A DNA stretch of 64,000 nt from Candidatus Saccharimonadota bacterium. Lineage in GTDB: Bacteria > Patescibacteriota > Saccharimonadia > Saccharimonadales > Saccharimonadaceae. Of the stretch, positions 8,232 to 16,985 are shown in pieces. The DNA lies in the NCBI GenBank assembly GCA_017619315.1, contig JAFZSN010000001.1, positions 1 to 64,000 on the forward strand, given 5' to 3'. The notes below the pieces were generated by a model that was not told where the DNA came from, made no database searches, and saw only the letters and a program-made list of their open reading frames with translations. Every line of letters starts with the position of its first letter. Position 1 is the stretch's first letter. Position numbers and translations under genes: made by a program.

Positions 8232-9590
8232 ATGTATGACGTTTGGAAAAACGCACTTGCTGAAATCGAACAACAAATTTCTTCTGCTAATTACTCTACG
8301 TGGTTCCAAGACACTTCCCTTGCTTCCGCGACCAACGGCCAAATCGTCATCAATGTCAAAAACACCTTCTACGTCAAACAACTCCGTAACCGTTATTATG
8401 ATATTATAAAAACCGCTCTCGAACATAATGATATAAAGGTAGATAATATCACCTTTGAAGTAAAAACCACCAATAAAACCAAAGTCCGCCCTCGCGAGAT
8501 CACTGCCACCAACGCTATCAAAGACCACATCCGCACTATCCGCCAATCCACCATCAAGCCACCCTCCACCGAGAATGGTCTAAACCCCAAATACACCCTA
8601 GAGACATTTATTATTGGTTCCAATAACGACCTTGCCGTCTCAGCCGCCAAGAGTATTATTGAAGCTCCGGGCACTCGTTATAATCCATTCTTCCTCTATG
8701 GTGGACCGGGTCTTGGTAAAACCCACCTCGTCCAAGCTATTGGAAATGAACTTATTAAACGAGACCCCTCCCTTAAAGTATTCTATACCCCAATTTCCCA
8801 CTTCTACTCAGATTTTATCGAAGCTATCCAAAACGGCAAAGGTAAAGAATTCAACCGTAAGTTCCAAAAACTAGACTGTCTCATCATAGATGATTTCCAG
8901 TTCATCGTAAACAAAGAGAAATCCCAAGAAGAATTCTTTAATATTTTCAATGACTTATACCAACTCAATAAACAAATCATCGTTACCTCAGATCGTCTCC
9001 CAAGTCAGATTAAAACCGTAGATGAACGCCTTGCAACCAGACTCACTATGGGTGGCGCCTTTGATATCCAACTCCCTAAATTTGAAGACAAGTGTGCAAT
9101 CCTTCGCGCCAAAGCTGAACAAATCGGCGCCGAGATTGAGCAAGAAGCGATTGAATATATCGCCGAAAACGTCACCACTAACATTCGTGACCTTGAAGGC
9201 GAATTATCCACCATCCTCTTAATGTCAGAAGTCCGTGGCCTCACTCCACTAGAACTTATTAATAATGGTTCTGTCAGTGTCAATAAAACCACCAAACTTC
9301 GCCCCACCTCACCTAAGCAGGTTGTCGAAAAAGTAGCCAAATACTACGGTTTATCCGTAAGCGAACTTAAGAGCAAATCTCGCGTCTCTAATATTATGGT
9401 AGCCCGCCAAGTAGCTATGCTTTTATTATCTAAAGAACTAGGCCTCAGTACCACCAAAATCGCCACCGAAGTTGGTGTCAAAGATCACACCACCGTAATG
9501 CATGGCATCAAGAAGATTAATAATAGCCTTAAACTTAATTTCATCCTTCGCGACCAAATCGAAGAAATCAAGGAAAAAATCTATGGCTAG
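8232..9590 (+). CDS. dnaA: Chromosomal replication initiator DnaA
   Basis: 452 residues with all DnaA domains: domain I (YDVWKNALAEIEQQISSANY, then STWF), a linker, AAA+ domain III with Walker A GGPGLGKTHL and Walker B LIIDDFQF, and DNA-binding domain IV ending in the signature DHTTVMHGIKKI. It binds DnaA boxes and melts the origin. Unlike many genes here it has a real leader with AAAGGAGG 6 bases before the ATG. TTTTCCACA sites both upstream and immediately downstream suggest autoregulation as well as origin function. Confidence 0.97.
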   Translation: MYDVWKNALAEIEQQISSANYSTWFQDTSLASATNGQIVINVKNTFYVKQLRNRYYDIIKTALEHNDIKVDNITFEVKTTNKTKVRPREITATNAIKDHIRTIRQSTIKPPSTENGLNPKYTLETFIIGSNNDLAVSAAKSIIEAPGTRYNPFFLYGGPGLGKTHLVQAIGNELIKRDPSLKVFYTPISHFYSDFIEAIQNGKGKEFNRKFQKLDCLIIDDFQFIVNKEKSQEEFFNIFNDLYQLNKQIIVTSDRLPSQIKTVDERLATRLTMGGAFDIQLPKFEDKCAILRAKAEQIGAEIEQEAIEYIAENVTTNIRDLEGELSTILLMSEVRGLTPLELINNGSVSVNKTTKLRPTSPKQVVEKVAKYYGLSVSELKSKSRVSNIMVARQVAMLLLSKELGLSTTKIATEVGVKDHTTVMHGIKKINNSLKLNFILRDQIEEIKEKIYG

Positions 9591-9838
9591 TGTGGAAAAC
9601 CAGTGTATAAATATATGGAATTCTCCGTGTAAAAGAAATGTAAATCTTTGTGTAAAACATTTAGTCTCTAAAAACATGTGTAAACCATACACTTTTTCAC
9701 AACACTTTTCCCACCTTTCCCACCAACTTTTACACCACCTCCTCACCCCAGTAACTCAACTATTTTTTCCACTATTCCACATACCCTACTATAACTACAA
9801 CTATATAAATATTATTAGTAAATAATAGAAAGGACTAT
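9591..9838. other. oriC: Right half of the origin: DnaA-box cluster between dnaA and dnaN
   Basis: A fifth exact TGTGGAAAA site (9591-9599) begins at the base after the dnaA stop. It is followed by GTGTAAAA variants near 9627, 9650 and 9678 and the opposite-strand TTTTACACC at 9728, plus several TTTTCCCAC-like sites. The remainder is strongly T/C-biased on one strand, then AT-rich before dnaN (AAAGGA ribosome site). This dense array is as good an origin candidate as the upstream side, so a bipartite origin is plausible. Confidence 0.7.
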
Positions 9839-10939
9839 ATGAAAATCACAGTCACACAAGAAAAACTAAACAAAGCCTTAAATAATGTTAGTCGTATAGC
9901 AATTAGTAAGTCCACCTTACCTATCCTCAGCAACGTCCTTATTAGAGTAGATAAAAAGAAAGTATCCTTAATCACTACTAACTTAGATATGGCTGTTAAA
10001 GATTTTCTTCCTGTTTCTAAGTCTGATGATGGTGTTATTACGATCCCAGCCAAGCTCCTTTCTGAATTCATCTCAAACCTACCAAAAGGTGAAAATATTG
10101 ATATAACCACCAAAGATGACAAAGTAACAATTAAATCTGGAAAATATTCCTCAACCATTAATGGTGTTCCCGCTGACGAATTTCCCGATCTACCAGAAGT
10201 AGACGAAAAAAGCGCGGTTATCTATAAAATAGGAGTAGATGAATTTAAGGCCAGCCTCGGTCAGGTCATTGTGGCGTGCTCCAACGACTTAACTCGCCCA
10301 GCCCTTACTGGTGTTTATTTCAACACTAATAATAATTCCCTACGCGTTGCAGCCACTGATGGTTATCGCCTCGCCGAGAAAGAACTAATCAAGAAAGTAG
10401 AAAGTGAAGTTAAAGCCATCGTTCCCTCAAGCTCTATCCAAGAAGTACTCCACTCTATTAATGATGATACGGAAGAGGTAGAAATCTCCTTCAATGATGA
10501 TTTAGTTCGCTTTAGATTAGGTGAAGTGGAAATTATCTCCAAATTAATCGACGCCAGTTTCCCAGATTACCAAAAACTCATCCCTAAAAACAGTGATGTA
10601 GAAGTCACTCTAAATAGGGAGGAATTAATCCGTGTTACTAAACTAGCCGCACTCTTTGCTCGCTCAGTTGGTGGCTCGATCATTTGTGAAGCTATCCCTG
10701 AAGACACCTTCTCGGTTAAATCTATCGCAAACGAATACGGTGAAAATGATTCCAAGATCGAAACCTCAGTTGATAAACCAGGCCGAGTCAATCTTAATTC
10801 CCGCTTCCTTCTAGATGCTCTAAATGCTTTGGAGGAACCAGAAGTAATCTTCAAATTCTCCGACCGTGTCGCCCCCATCGTTCTTACTAACAAAAAGAAC
10901 AAAGATTACACCCATATCATTATGCCACTGAACTCATAA
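9839..10939 (+). CDS. dnaN: DNA polymerase III beta sliding clamp
   Basis: 366 residues, the normal length, starting MKITVTQEKLNKALNNVSRI and ending HIIMPLNS, with three repeated clamp domains (for example RPALTGVYF and ATDGYRLAEKE in domain II). The homodimeric ring tethers DNA polymerase III and repair proteins to DNA; the C-terminal MPLN matches the conserved MPMR-type tail. It follows dnaA across the origin array and precedes recF by 15 bases. Confidence 0.97.
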   Translation: MKITVTQEKLNKALNNVSRIAISKSTLPILSNVLIRVDKKKVSLITTNLDMAVKDFLPVSKSDDGVITIPAKLLSEFISNLPKGENIDITTKDDKVTIKSGKYSSTINGVPADEFPDLPEVDEKSAVIYKIGVDEFKASLGQVIVACSNDLTRPALTGVYFNTNNNSLRVAATDGYRLAEKELIKKVESEVKAIVPSSSIQEVLHSINDDTEEVEISFNDDLVRFRLGEVEIISKLIDASFPDYQKLIPKNSDVEVTLNREELIRVTKLAALFARSVGGSIICEAIPEDTFSVKSIANEYGENDSKIETSVDKPGRVNLNSRFLLDALNALEEPEVIFKFSDRVAPIVLTNKKNKDYTHIIMPLNS

Positions 10940-10954
10940 TCAAAGAGTAAAACA

Positions 10955-11953
10955 ATGATTATTAAATCAATCCACCTAGTAAATTTCCGAAATCATCAAG
11001 AATATCACCTAGATTGTGATAAAGAAACCTCATTAATTCTAGGTGAAAATGGGTGTGGTAAAACCTCAGTTTTAGAAGCAATCTATATTTTAACTAGGGG
11101 CAAAAGTTTCCGCGCTACCGACCCGGATATTATAAAAAGGGGCGCAGAGTTTTATCGTATAGAATTAAACTTCGTAAATGGTGAACAAATTGCCGCCACC
11201 TATGATGGTAAAACCAAAAACTTCACCGTAGTAGATAAAAAAACCAAACGCCTCCCATCAAAAAACAAATACCCAGTAATTCTCTTCCTTCCTTCAGATT
11301 TAAATCTTATCAGCCATTCTCCGGGTCGCCGTCGCGAATATTTTGATCGTATTTTTACCCAGTTTAATAACAAATATTCAAGCAGCCTTAGTAAATACGA
11401 GAAAGCCTTAAAACAACGAAATGAATTACTAAAAAAAGAGATCCTCAATAAAGATTCACTCTTTTCATGGAACTTGTTATTATCTCAATATGGCGTAGAA
11501 ATCCATAAATTAAGAAAAGAATATATAGAAGAGTTTAATCAAAAACTCACCCACATCTACCAATCTATTGCCAAGAATAAAGACGATATCTTAATAGAAT
11601 ACAAATCAGAGGCTAACTCATTAACTACTGACACCTATTTAAGAAAACTCGAAGAGGACTACCAGAAAGACCACTACTTAGGCCATACCTCATTCGGTAT
11701 CCATCATGACGATTATTTATTTTACTTCAATAACAAATTAGCCAACGGTTCCGCTTCTCGTGGTGAAACCCGCTCTATTATCCTAGCTCTCAAATTCACC
11801 GAAGCCACCCTCCTAAACGAGAAACTAAACCAAAAACCCCTCATCCTCCTAGACGATGTTTTCTCTGAACTAGATGAAACCCGCCGCCGCAGCCTAATAG
11901 ATAACTTTAAAAACCACCAAGTTATTATTACGAGTGTAGAATCAATAGATTAA
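10955..11953 (+). CDS. recF: Recombination/repair ATPase RecF
   Basis: 332 residues of the SMC-like RecF family: Walker A GENGCGKTSVLEAIY, ABC signature region ASRGETRSIILALK, and Walker B LILLDDVFSELD. RecF loads RecA at gaps and helps restart stalled forks. The dnaA-dnaN-recF order is conserved in bacteria; gyrB does not follow here. Its stop codon overlaps by four bases the stop of the convergent downstream gene. Confidence 0.95.
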   Translation: MIIKSIHLVNFRNHQEYHLDCDKETSLILGENGCGKTSVLEAIYILTRGKSFRATDPDIIKRGAEFYRIELNFVNGEQIAATYDGKTKNFTVVDKKTKRLPSKNKYPVILFLPSDLNLISHSPGRRREYFDRIFTQFNNKYSSSLSKYEKALKQRNELLKKEILNKDSLFSWNLLLSQYGVEIHKLRKEYIEEFNQKLTHIYQSIAKNKDDILIEYKSEANSLTTDTYLRKLEEDYQKDHYLGHTSFGIHHDDYLFYFNNKLANGSASRGETRSIILALKFTEATLLNEKLNQKPLILLDDVFSELDETRRRSLIDNFKNHQVIITSVESID

Positions 11954-14193
11954 TGATTGTTAGCTAACTGATGATATTCTTCCAGAAAAGCCACCACTGG
12001 GTTTTCAGTGCCTTCAAAGAAGAGCAAATTATTATAAGCAGTCTTATCGTTGGTGTACATCTTTAAGTTTTCCGCTGCCCGCGCCAAAGAAACATATCTT
12101 TGTGCATATTTATAAGTTTGCCACTCCGGGTTGTTGCTAGAGTTTACAAAATCACCACCCTTTGCAAACCACACATCTTCATCACTAGCCCCTAGATAAT
12201 TCTCCACTAATTCAAGAGGATCACTTTCAAAACCAATACTTGAAGAATCTTGTTGCCTAGACTTAATTATCCCACCATCAATTACACCGAGTGGAGTTTC
12301 CCTCTCGTTGTTATATATTATATAATCCGCAAGAACAGAACCCTCATTAACCTTTCTTTCACCAGAGCTATTTAGTGTAGTATTGTTCTCGACAAACTCT
12401 ATAAACTCAGGATTACTGTAGGGGTCATCTAGGGTTGAAGTGTCAAAAGTAACTATTTCCGAACACCCAGCTGTCCCGGCCGCATTAACCGAGGCATAAT
12501 GTTCGCAATCTCCAAAATTAGACAAATAACCTTCCGCGCTATCAGCATAGCTTTTAGGCATTAATCTAAGCATAGAGGTGCCCACAGATTTCAAAACATT
12601 ACCAAACAAAGTAGTAATATTTCCTATATTGCTTTTGTGGTGTGAAAACGCTAGGTTATAAACAATGGACCCGAGGAAAGTGTTTTTAGAAGTGATATCA
12701 AAAGGACTTTTAGTATTTCTATCCACCATTGCATCCATCGCCGCGATCTCGGAACTTAGTTTCAAATAAGACCTCACTGCCGCCTCGTCAGCATTAGCGC
12801 CTCCACCCGCCCTACTAAGGGTTTTACTAGTTTCTAGTGCGCCTTGGACCAGGGCCTGACCCAAATTTATACCCTGTATATCATCAAAAGAATTATTTAC
12901 CAAGGATTTATCAACGATTGATTCAGAATTCTTTAATACGTCTATATTTGCCCCACTCGCCCCATTATCAATATATCTACCGATTGTACCCTTTGATTTG
13001 TTAGTAACCGAAGCAATGGTCCCACTCGTGGTCGCATCTTGTTTGTTTAATAAAGTCTTTGTTAAATCATTTATCCTCTCAGTAGAGAAATTCTTTACTT
13101 GCTTAGTGTCAAGTTTTTCACCAGAAAGTATTGAGTATAAACTTGGCGCGTCTAGTGCTGATCCCTCCAATTCGATTGTTTTTCCGGTTTCGGTATCCTT
13201 TATTTCGATCTTTTTCTTCTCTGTTAAATAATTCATCGCATCATTAATACAAGAAGTGTTTCCATCCCCCGCTTGCATTTTGTTAATTTGCTCCACAAAT
13301 GTCACAAATATTTTACTAGAGGTTTGGCTTGTTGAGGCAGTATCGGCTACTCGTAGTGCGTCCGCAGCATTTAAGGTTGCCTCATCTTCGGAACTAGCAG
13401 AGTTTTTATTGCCAACGGCAGCAATAAAACTTAGCGCATCGCTATCAGAGTTTGCATTATCACCACGTGTCTCGAGCTCGTAGTAAGTCTCCATTTCGCC
13501 AGTAGTTTCGTTTTGCCTCGTCTTCTCTACTAGCGCCACTGTATTAATATTGATATCGCTTCCTTTTCCTAGGATATTATTCATTACCTCTTCAAAACTA
13601 TCTTGGCCATTACAAGAATTACGGTTTACCCCCATTTTTTTAAATACCTCATTGGCGGTTTTGTCATAATAGTAGGCCGTCTTTTTATAAGTCGCTAAAT
13701 TAAAAGCATCATATAGTTTCCAATTTTGGCTCACTTCATTTACAAAATCCTTAGCGGAGATAGTTTTATCATCTATCTTAACAAATAAAGGATTTCCGTC
13801 GTGTTCGTTGGTTTCAATAAATTCCCCGTTATTTTCATAGCCCACCAATACACCCTTCCTCTTTAGGATATTAAAAGTGTCCTCGGGTATATTTCCTTGT
13901 TTCAATGCTTGTTGGAATTCAATCGCCTTACTCATTACCCCATCTGCAGATTGTGTGTCAGTTTCCTCAACCAACCATTCTGGAATTGCCGCAGTAATAA
14001 TATTGCCTGAACTAAATAATACCGCTATCAATACAATGATACCAGTCAAAATCCCGGTCACCGAAAGCGAACCGAGTCGGCTCTTCTTTTTCTTTTTACT
14101 TGAGCCCTTAAGTTTTCCATTCACATTTACAACAAAATCTCCACCCTTTAAGGCGTTGGCTTCGTTTTGTTTTAGGATTCCTTCAGCGCTCAT
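11950..14193 (-). CDS. Large single-pass membrane protein, unknown function
   Basis: 747 residues: a cytoplasmic tail of about 45 residues ending in a lysine run, one strong transmembrane helix (about residues 48-68), then a predicted extracellular region rich in Asn, Ser, Asp and helices, with paired cysteines in its C-terminal third. The start at 14193 follows a TATAAT by roughly 30 bases; a longer frame upstream runs through the promoter and is rejected. No catalytic motif is visible. The C-terminal aromatic/Asn-rich segment (PEWQTYKYAQRYVSLARA) recalls large extracellular proteins I associate with saccharibacterial secretion loci, but that memory is not secure. A surface or secretion-related role is an inference only. 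Confidence 0.7.
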   Translation of the reverse strand: MSAEGILKQNEANALKGGDFVVNVNGKLKGSSKKKKKSRLGSLSVTGILTGIIVLIAVLFSSGNIITAAIPEWLVEETDTQSADGVMSKAIEFQQALKQGNIPEDTFNILKRKGVLVGYENNGEFIETNEHDGNPLFVKIDDKTISAKDFVNEVSQNWKLYDAFNLATYKKTAYYYDKTANEVFKKMGVNRNSCNGQDSFEEVMNNILGKGSDININTVALVEKTRQNETTGEMETYYELETRGDNANSDSDALSFIAAVGNKNSASSEDEATLNAADALRVADTASTSQTSSKIFVTFVEQINKMQAGDGNTSCINDAMNYLTEKKKIEIKDTETGKTIELEGSALDAPSLYSILSGEKLDTKQVKNFSTERINDLTKTLLNKQDATTSGTIASVTNKSKGTIGRYIDNGASGANIDVLKNSESIVDKSLVNNSFDDIQGINLGQALVQGALETSKTLSRAGGGANADEAAVRSYLKLSSEIAAMDAMVDRNTKSPFDITSKNTFLGSIVYNLAFSHHKSNIGNITTLFGNVLKSVGTSMLRLMPKSYADSAEGYLSNFGDCEHYASVNAAGTAGCSEIVTFDTSTLDDPYSNPEFIEFVENNTTLNSSGERKVNEGSVLADYIIYNNERETPLGVIDGGIIKSRQQDSSSIGFESDPLELVENYLGASDEDVWFAKGGDFVNSSNNPEWQTYKYAQRYVSLARAAENLKMYTNDKTAYNNLLFFEGTENPVVAFLEEYHQLANNH

Positions 14194-14247
14194 CTTTGAC
14201 CTTATTGATGTATTTATATTATAACATATTTTTGCTATAATTAAACT

Positions 14248-15420
14248 ATGATAAAAATAGAGAAAATAATCCCTGGCGGTCAGGCGCTCGCCACTATGCC
14301 GGATGGTAAAAAAGCCTTTTTCTGGAACGCACTCCCTGGTGAAATAGTTAACGACTATAAGATTACAAAGACAAAATCTCATTACTTGGAAGCTATCGCA
14401 AATAATATCACCAACCCTTCCCCTTTTCGGGTAGAACCCAAAGATCTCTGTTTTTTGTCCACCTCACCTTGGCAAATCACTAACTATGATTATGAATTAA
14501 AACTTAAATCATCTCTTGTCCAAGAAGTTTTTCGTGAACATGACATCAAGATAGAAGAACCAGAGATAGTAACGGACTATCACGACTATCATTACCGCAA
14601 CAAAATGGAATACGCCCTCTATTGGGATCATGACACAGGCAAAATCCGTCTTGCCTTTCACGAGCGCGGCTCCCATCGTAAAATTCCTATCACCACCTCC
14701 TCTTTGGAGCGCCCCGAAATTTTTAAGGCTGCCACTAAAATCGTTGATGATCTAAATAGCCGCCACGAGGAAGCTCGCAAATACCAAACCCTCCTTCTTC
14801 GTTGCAATCAAGAAGGCGAGGTGTCTGGCGGTCTCTATGAAAACCACAAGCCCCACCCAGTCTTCCCTCCCCTTTCTGATACCATCCTGGGTCACACTTA
14901 TTCATACTCGCCAAACGGCTTTTTCCAGATCAATCTCCCCGTTTACGAACTAGCCCTAAAAGAGATCAAAAAACACATCGCTACCGACAGAGTTCTTGAC
15001 CTCTACTCCGGTGTCGGCACCATCGGCCTTTCGGTCTCCTCCGACAAGAACCTCACGCTAGTAGAATGTGATAAATCCGCCTTCAAAGAATTACAAAACA
15101 ACTGCGAACAGATCAAAAAGGCTAACTCTAAAAACTCCACCCCAGAAGCTATTCTTGCAAAATCAGAAGACGTCATTAATTACGTCGAGCCCGACATGAC
15201 TGTTATTTTAGACCCCCCTCGTGCCGGTTGTGATCGTAAGTTGATTGATCATTTGAACGAAGTAAAACCCACCAGAATCATCTATCTTTCTTGCAACCCA
15301 GCCACCGAGGCCCGCGATGTAAAACTGTTGCTCGACAACTATAGGATTGATTTAGTTAAGACTTTTAACTTCTTTCCTCACACTCCCCACATCGAAAACC
15401 TCGTCATTTTATCAAAGTAA
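14248..15420 (+). CDS. RlmD/TrmA-family (uracil-C5)-methyltransferase
   Basis: 390 residues. The SAM-binding core has VLDLYSGVGTIGLS, then ILDPPRAGCD and the catalytic-cysteine motif YLSCNPATEARDV, followed by the family C-terminus FFPHTPHIENLVIL. These enzymes place m5U in rRNA or tRNA. The four-cysteine iron-sulfur cluster of E. coli RlmD is not evident in the N-terminal half, and a complete TRAM domain is uncertain, so I cannot tell 23S rRNA from tRNA specificity. It is leaderless: TGCTATAAT, six bases, ATG. The promoter region is shared with the divergent large membrane protein. Confidence 0.88.
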   Translation: MIKIEKIIPGGQALATMPDGKKAFFWNALPGEIVNDYKITKTKSHYLEAIANNITNPSPFRVEPKDLCFLSTSPWQITNYDYELKLKSSLVQEVFREHDIKIEEPEIVTDYHDYHYRNKMEYALYWDHDTGKIRLAFHERGSHRKIPITTSSLERPEIFKAATKIVDDLNSRHEEARKYQTLLLRCNQEGEVSGGLYENHKPHPVFPPLSDTILGHTYSYSPNGFFQINLPVYELALKEIKKHIATDRVLDLYSGVGTIGLSVSSDKNLTLVECDKSAFKELQNNCEQIKKANSKNSTPEAILAKSEDVINYVEPDMTVILDPPRAGCDRKLIDHLNEVKPTRIIYLSCNPATEARDVKLLLDNYRIDLVKTFNFFPHTPHIENLVILSK

Positions 15421-15444
15421 TTGTCTACTGAAGTAAGAATATGC

Positions 15445-15531
15445 TATAATAGTAATACACAAGAAAAGCCTCTCTAGGAAAAGCTTTTCTTTATGGGTTG
15501 ATCTAACTAGCTTTCGCTAGTTAGATTTTTT
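15445..15531 (+). ncRNA. Candidate two-hairpin small RNA with its own promoter and terminator
   Basis: A TGCTATAAT promoter (15442-15450) is followed by about 75 bases without a good ORF: a 9-bp hairpin AAGAAAAGC/GCTTTTCTT (15461-15491) whose loop holds CTCTCTAGGA, then an 11-bp perfect hairpin ATCTAACTAGC-TTTC-GCTAGTTAGAT (15501-15526) followed by a T run. That is the layout of an intrinsically terminated sRNA. The CT-rich loop could pair with Shine-Dalgarno sequences, which is speculation. Confidence 0.5.
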
Positions 15532-15849
15532 ACTTCGGCGTTTTTCTAGCCTTTTAAAAACGATACACAGAATGTTTAGTTCTATGGTCATTTTACCGCT
15601 CCCTTCCGGCAATCTGGATACCTAGAATACCGTTTAATGATCACCTCACACATCACGAACATTGCTGCTCCTGAATTATTGGGACCACTAAACTCCGAAG
15701 TCAACCCGGACCCATTAACTCACATAGCAAATAATAATACAAGCACCAAAAACAAAAATTTTTGCACAAGAATTTTACAACTAAAAGTTTTAATAAGAGT
15801 CGCACGTTCTTCATTTTTTCCCCCAAACGTGCTAGAATATTTCTAAGAC
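15532..15849. other. Intergenic stretch upstream of tRNA-Ser
   Basis: About 318 bases with no convincing gene. It holds a short open frame of about 69 codons (from 15637) with no ribosome site or recognisable sequence, which I do not call. The last part contains an extended -10 box TGCTAGAAT (about 15830) placed correctly for tRNA-Ser(GGA) transcription. Confidence 0.5.
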
Positions 15850-15939
15850 GGAAAGGTGGCCGAGTGGTTTAAGGCGCACGCTTGGAAAGCGTGTGTGTGA
15901 GCAATTGCACCGCAGGTTCGAATCCTGTCCTTTCCGCCA
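15850..15939 (+). tRNA. tRNA-Ser (anticodon GGA)
   Basis: Acceptor stem GGAAAGG/CCTTTCC, D-arm GGCCGAGTGGTTTAAGGC, anticodon stem-loop ACGC-TTGGAAA-GCGT giving GGA, a long class II variable arm, T-arm GCAGG-TTCGAAT-CCTGT, discriminator G and an encoded CCA (15937-15939). It reads UCC and UCU codons. The last 19 bases recur exactly 187 bases downstream. Confidence 0.97.
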
Positions 15940-16126
15940 AATTAAAAACCTAGAAAAGTACGAAAACCGCAGGTTTTCGAACCAGACTGAGGAAAAATAA
16001 AATATTAAAATTAGTTTTAATATTTTATTTAGACGAAGTATGGAAGAAGCGAAGCTTCATACTTTTCCCAAAAAAATAATTTGGCGGCCCTAAAGGCCCA
16101 GGATCCCAATCCTGTCCTTTCCGCCA
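15940..16126 (+). repeat. Structured element after tRNA-Ser ending in a copy of the tRNA 3' end (element E1)
   Basis: Bases 16108-16126 repeat exactly the last 19 bases of tRNA-Ser (15921-15939). Between lie a hairpin GAAAACC-GCA-GGTTTTC that imitates a tRNA T-arm, a long AT palindrome (about 15996-16032) flanked by GAGGA on one side and AGACGA on the other, and further inverted repeats. The direct repeat at a tRNA 3' end looks like an attachment-site duplication, but 187 bases cannot hold an integrase. Confidence 0.7.
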
Positions 16127-16151
16127 CACGATAATAACCATGGAGTAAAAG

Positions 16152-16985
16152 GTGAGCGAAAAAAACACACTAATAGAATTAAAAGGTCTAACCAAACGCT
16201 ACGGCTACGGTGATACTGAGTCATTTGCGCTTAAAGATTTTGATCTAACTATCAAACGCGGTGAATTTATTATGATTATGGGTCCCTCAGGTTGCGGTAA
16301 AACTACCCTCCTCGATATTATTGGCCTACTAGATCGTGCCACTCGTGGCGAATATTACCTAAACGGCGAAAATGTCGCCGGCATTTCCAGTCGTCGCCAG
16401 GCCAAACTCCGTGCTAAGAAAATCGGCTTCGTTTTCCAAAACTTCAATTTAATCGAAGATCTTCCAATCATTGAGAATGTTTCCCTTCCCCTAGTTTATG
16501 CTGGCTATTCCAAAACCTCACGCCTCAAGAAAGCCTCTTCGGCCTTGAAGCGCTTCCATCTCGAAGAACGCGAATACTATCTTCCCTACCAGTTATCAGG
16601 TGGCCAACAGCAACGTGTTGCTATTGCTCGTGCCATCGTGGGCAGTCCCGAAATCATCCTCGCCGATGAGCCTACCGGTAATCTTGATTCCCGCGGTTCT
16701 CATATTGTCATGGAAGAACTGAAAGCTATTCATAAAGAAGGCAACACTATTATTATGGTCACCCACAACCCGGCTCTAACGGTCTACGCTACCCGCGTCA
16801 TTAATATGTTGGACGGCCAGATTGATACCGATGTTAAGACTGTAGCGGACGCGAATCTCCCTCAGCCTATCAGCGTCCGAATTAAAAAGAAAAAATCTTC
16901 CGATGTTTCTATCAGCATTCCAGAAGACTCAGGCAAAACCACTAAGAAAACCAAAAAACGCAAAAAATCTAGGAGGAAAAACTAA
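16152..16985 (+). CDS. ABC transporter ATP-binding protein (MacB/LolD-like)
   Basis: 277 residues with Walker [11 protein letters not shown]-loop [11 protein letters not shown], signature [15 protein letters not shown] and Walker [13 protein letters not shown]: a typical MacB/LolD-type ATPase. A basic C-terminal tail of about 50 residues, rich in Lys, Ser and Thr, extends past the usual domain. The start is GTG with GGAG 8 bases upstream. The stop shares a base with the ATG of the permease gene (TAATG), so the two are co-translated. The pair probably exports a peptide, drug or lipid-linked substrate, or extracts lipoproteins. Confidence 0.93.
   Translation: MSEKNTLIELKGLTKRYGYGDTESFALKDFDLTIKRGEFIMIMGPSGCGKTTLLDIIGLLDRATRGEYYLNGENVAGISSRRQAKLRAKKIGFVFQNFNLIEDLPIIENVSLPLVYAGYSKTSRLKKASSALKRFHLEEREYYLPYQLSGGQQQRVAIARAIVGSPEIILADEPTGNLDSRGSHIVMEELKAIHKEGNTIIMVTHNPALTVYATRVINMLDGQIDTDVKTVADANLPQPISVRIKKKKSSDVSISIPEDSGKTTKKTKKRKKSRRKN

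Noticed and set aside
15637..15846. 69-codon frame upstream of tRNA-Ser
   Set aside because: No ribosome site or promoter at the start, no recognisable composition, and it covers the tRNA promoter.
15921..16126. Ordinary genomic island between tRNA-Ser repeats
   Set aside because: The interval is only 187 bases and codes for nothing, so a classical integrase-bearing island is excluded; it is reported as a structured element instead.
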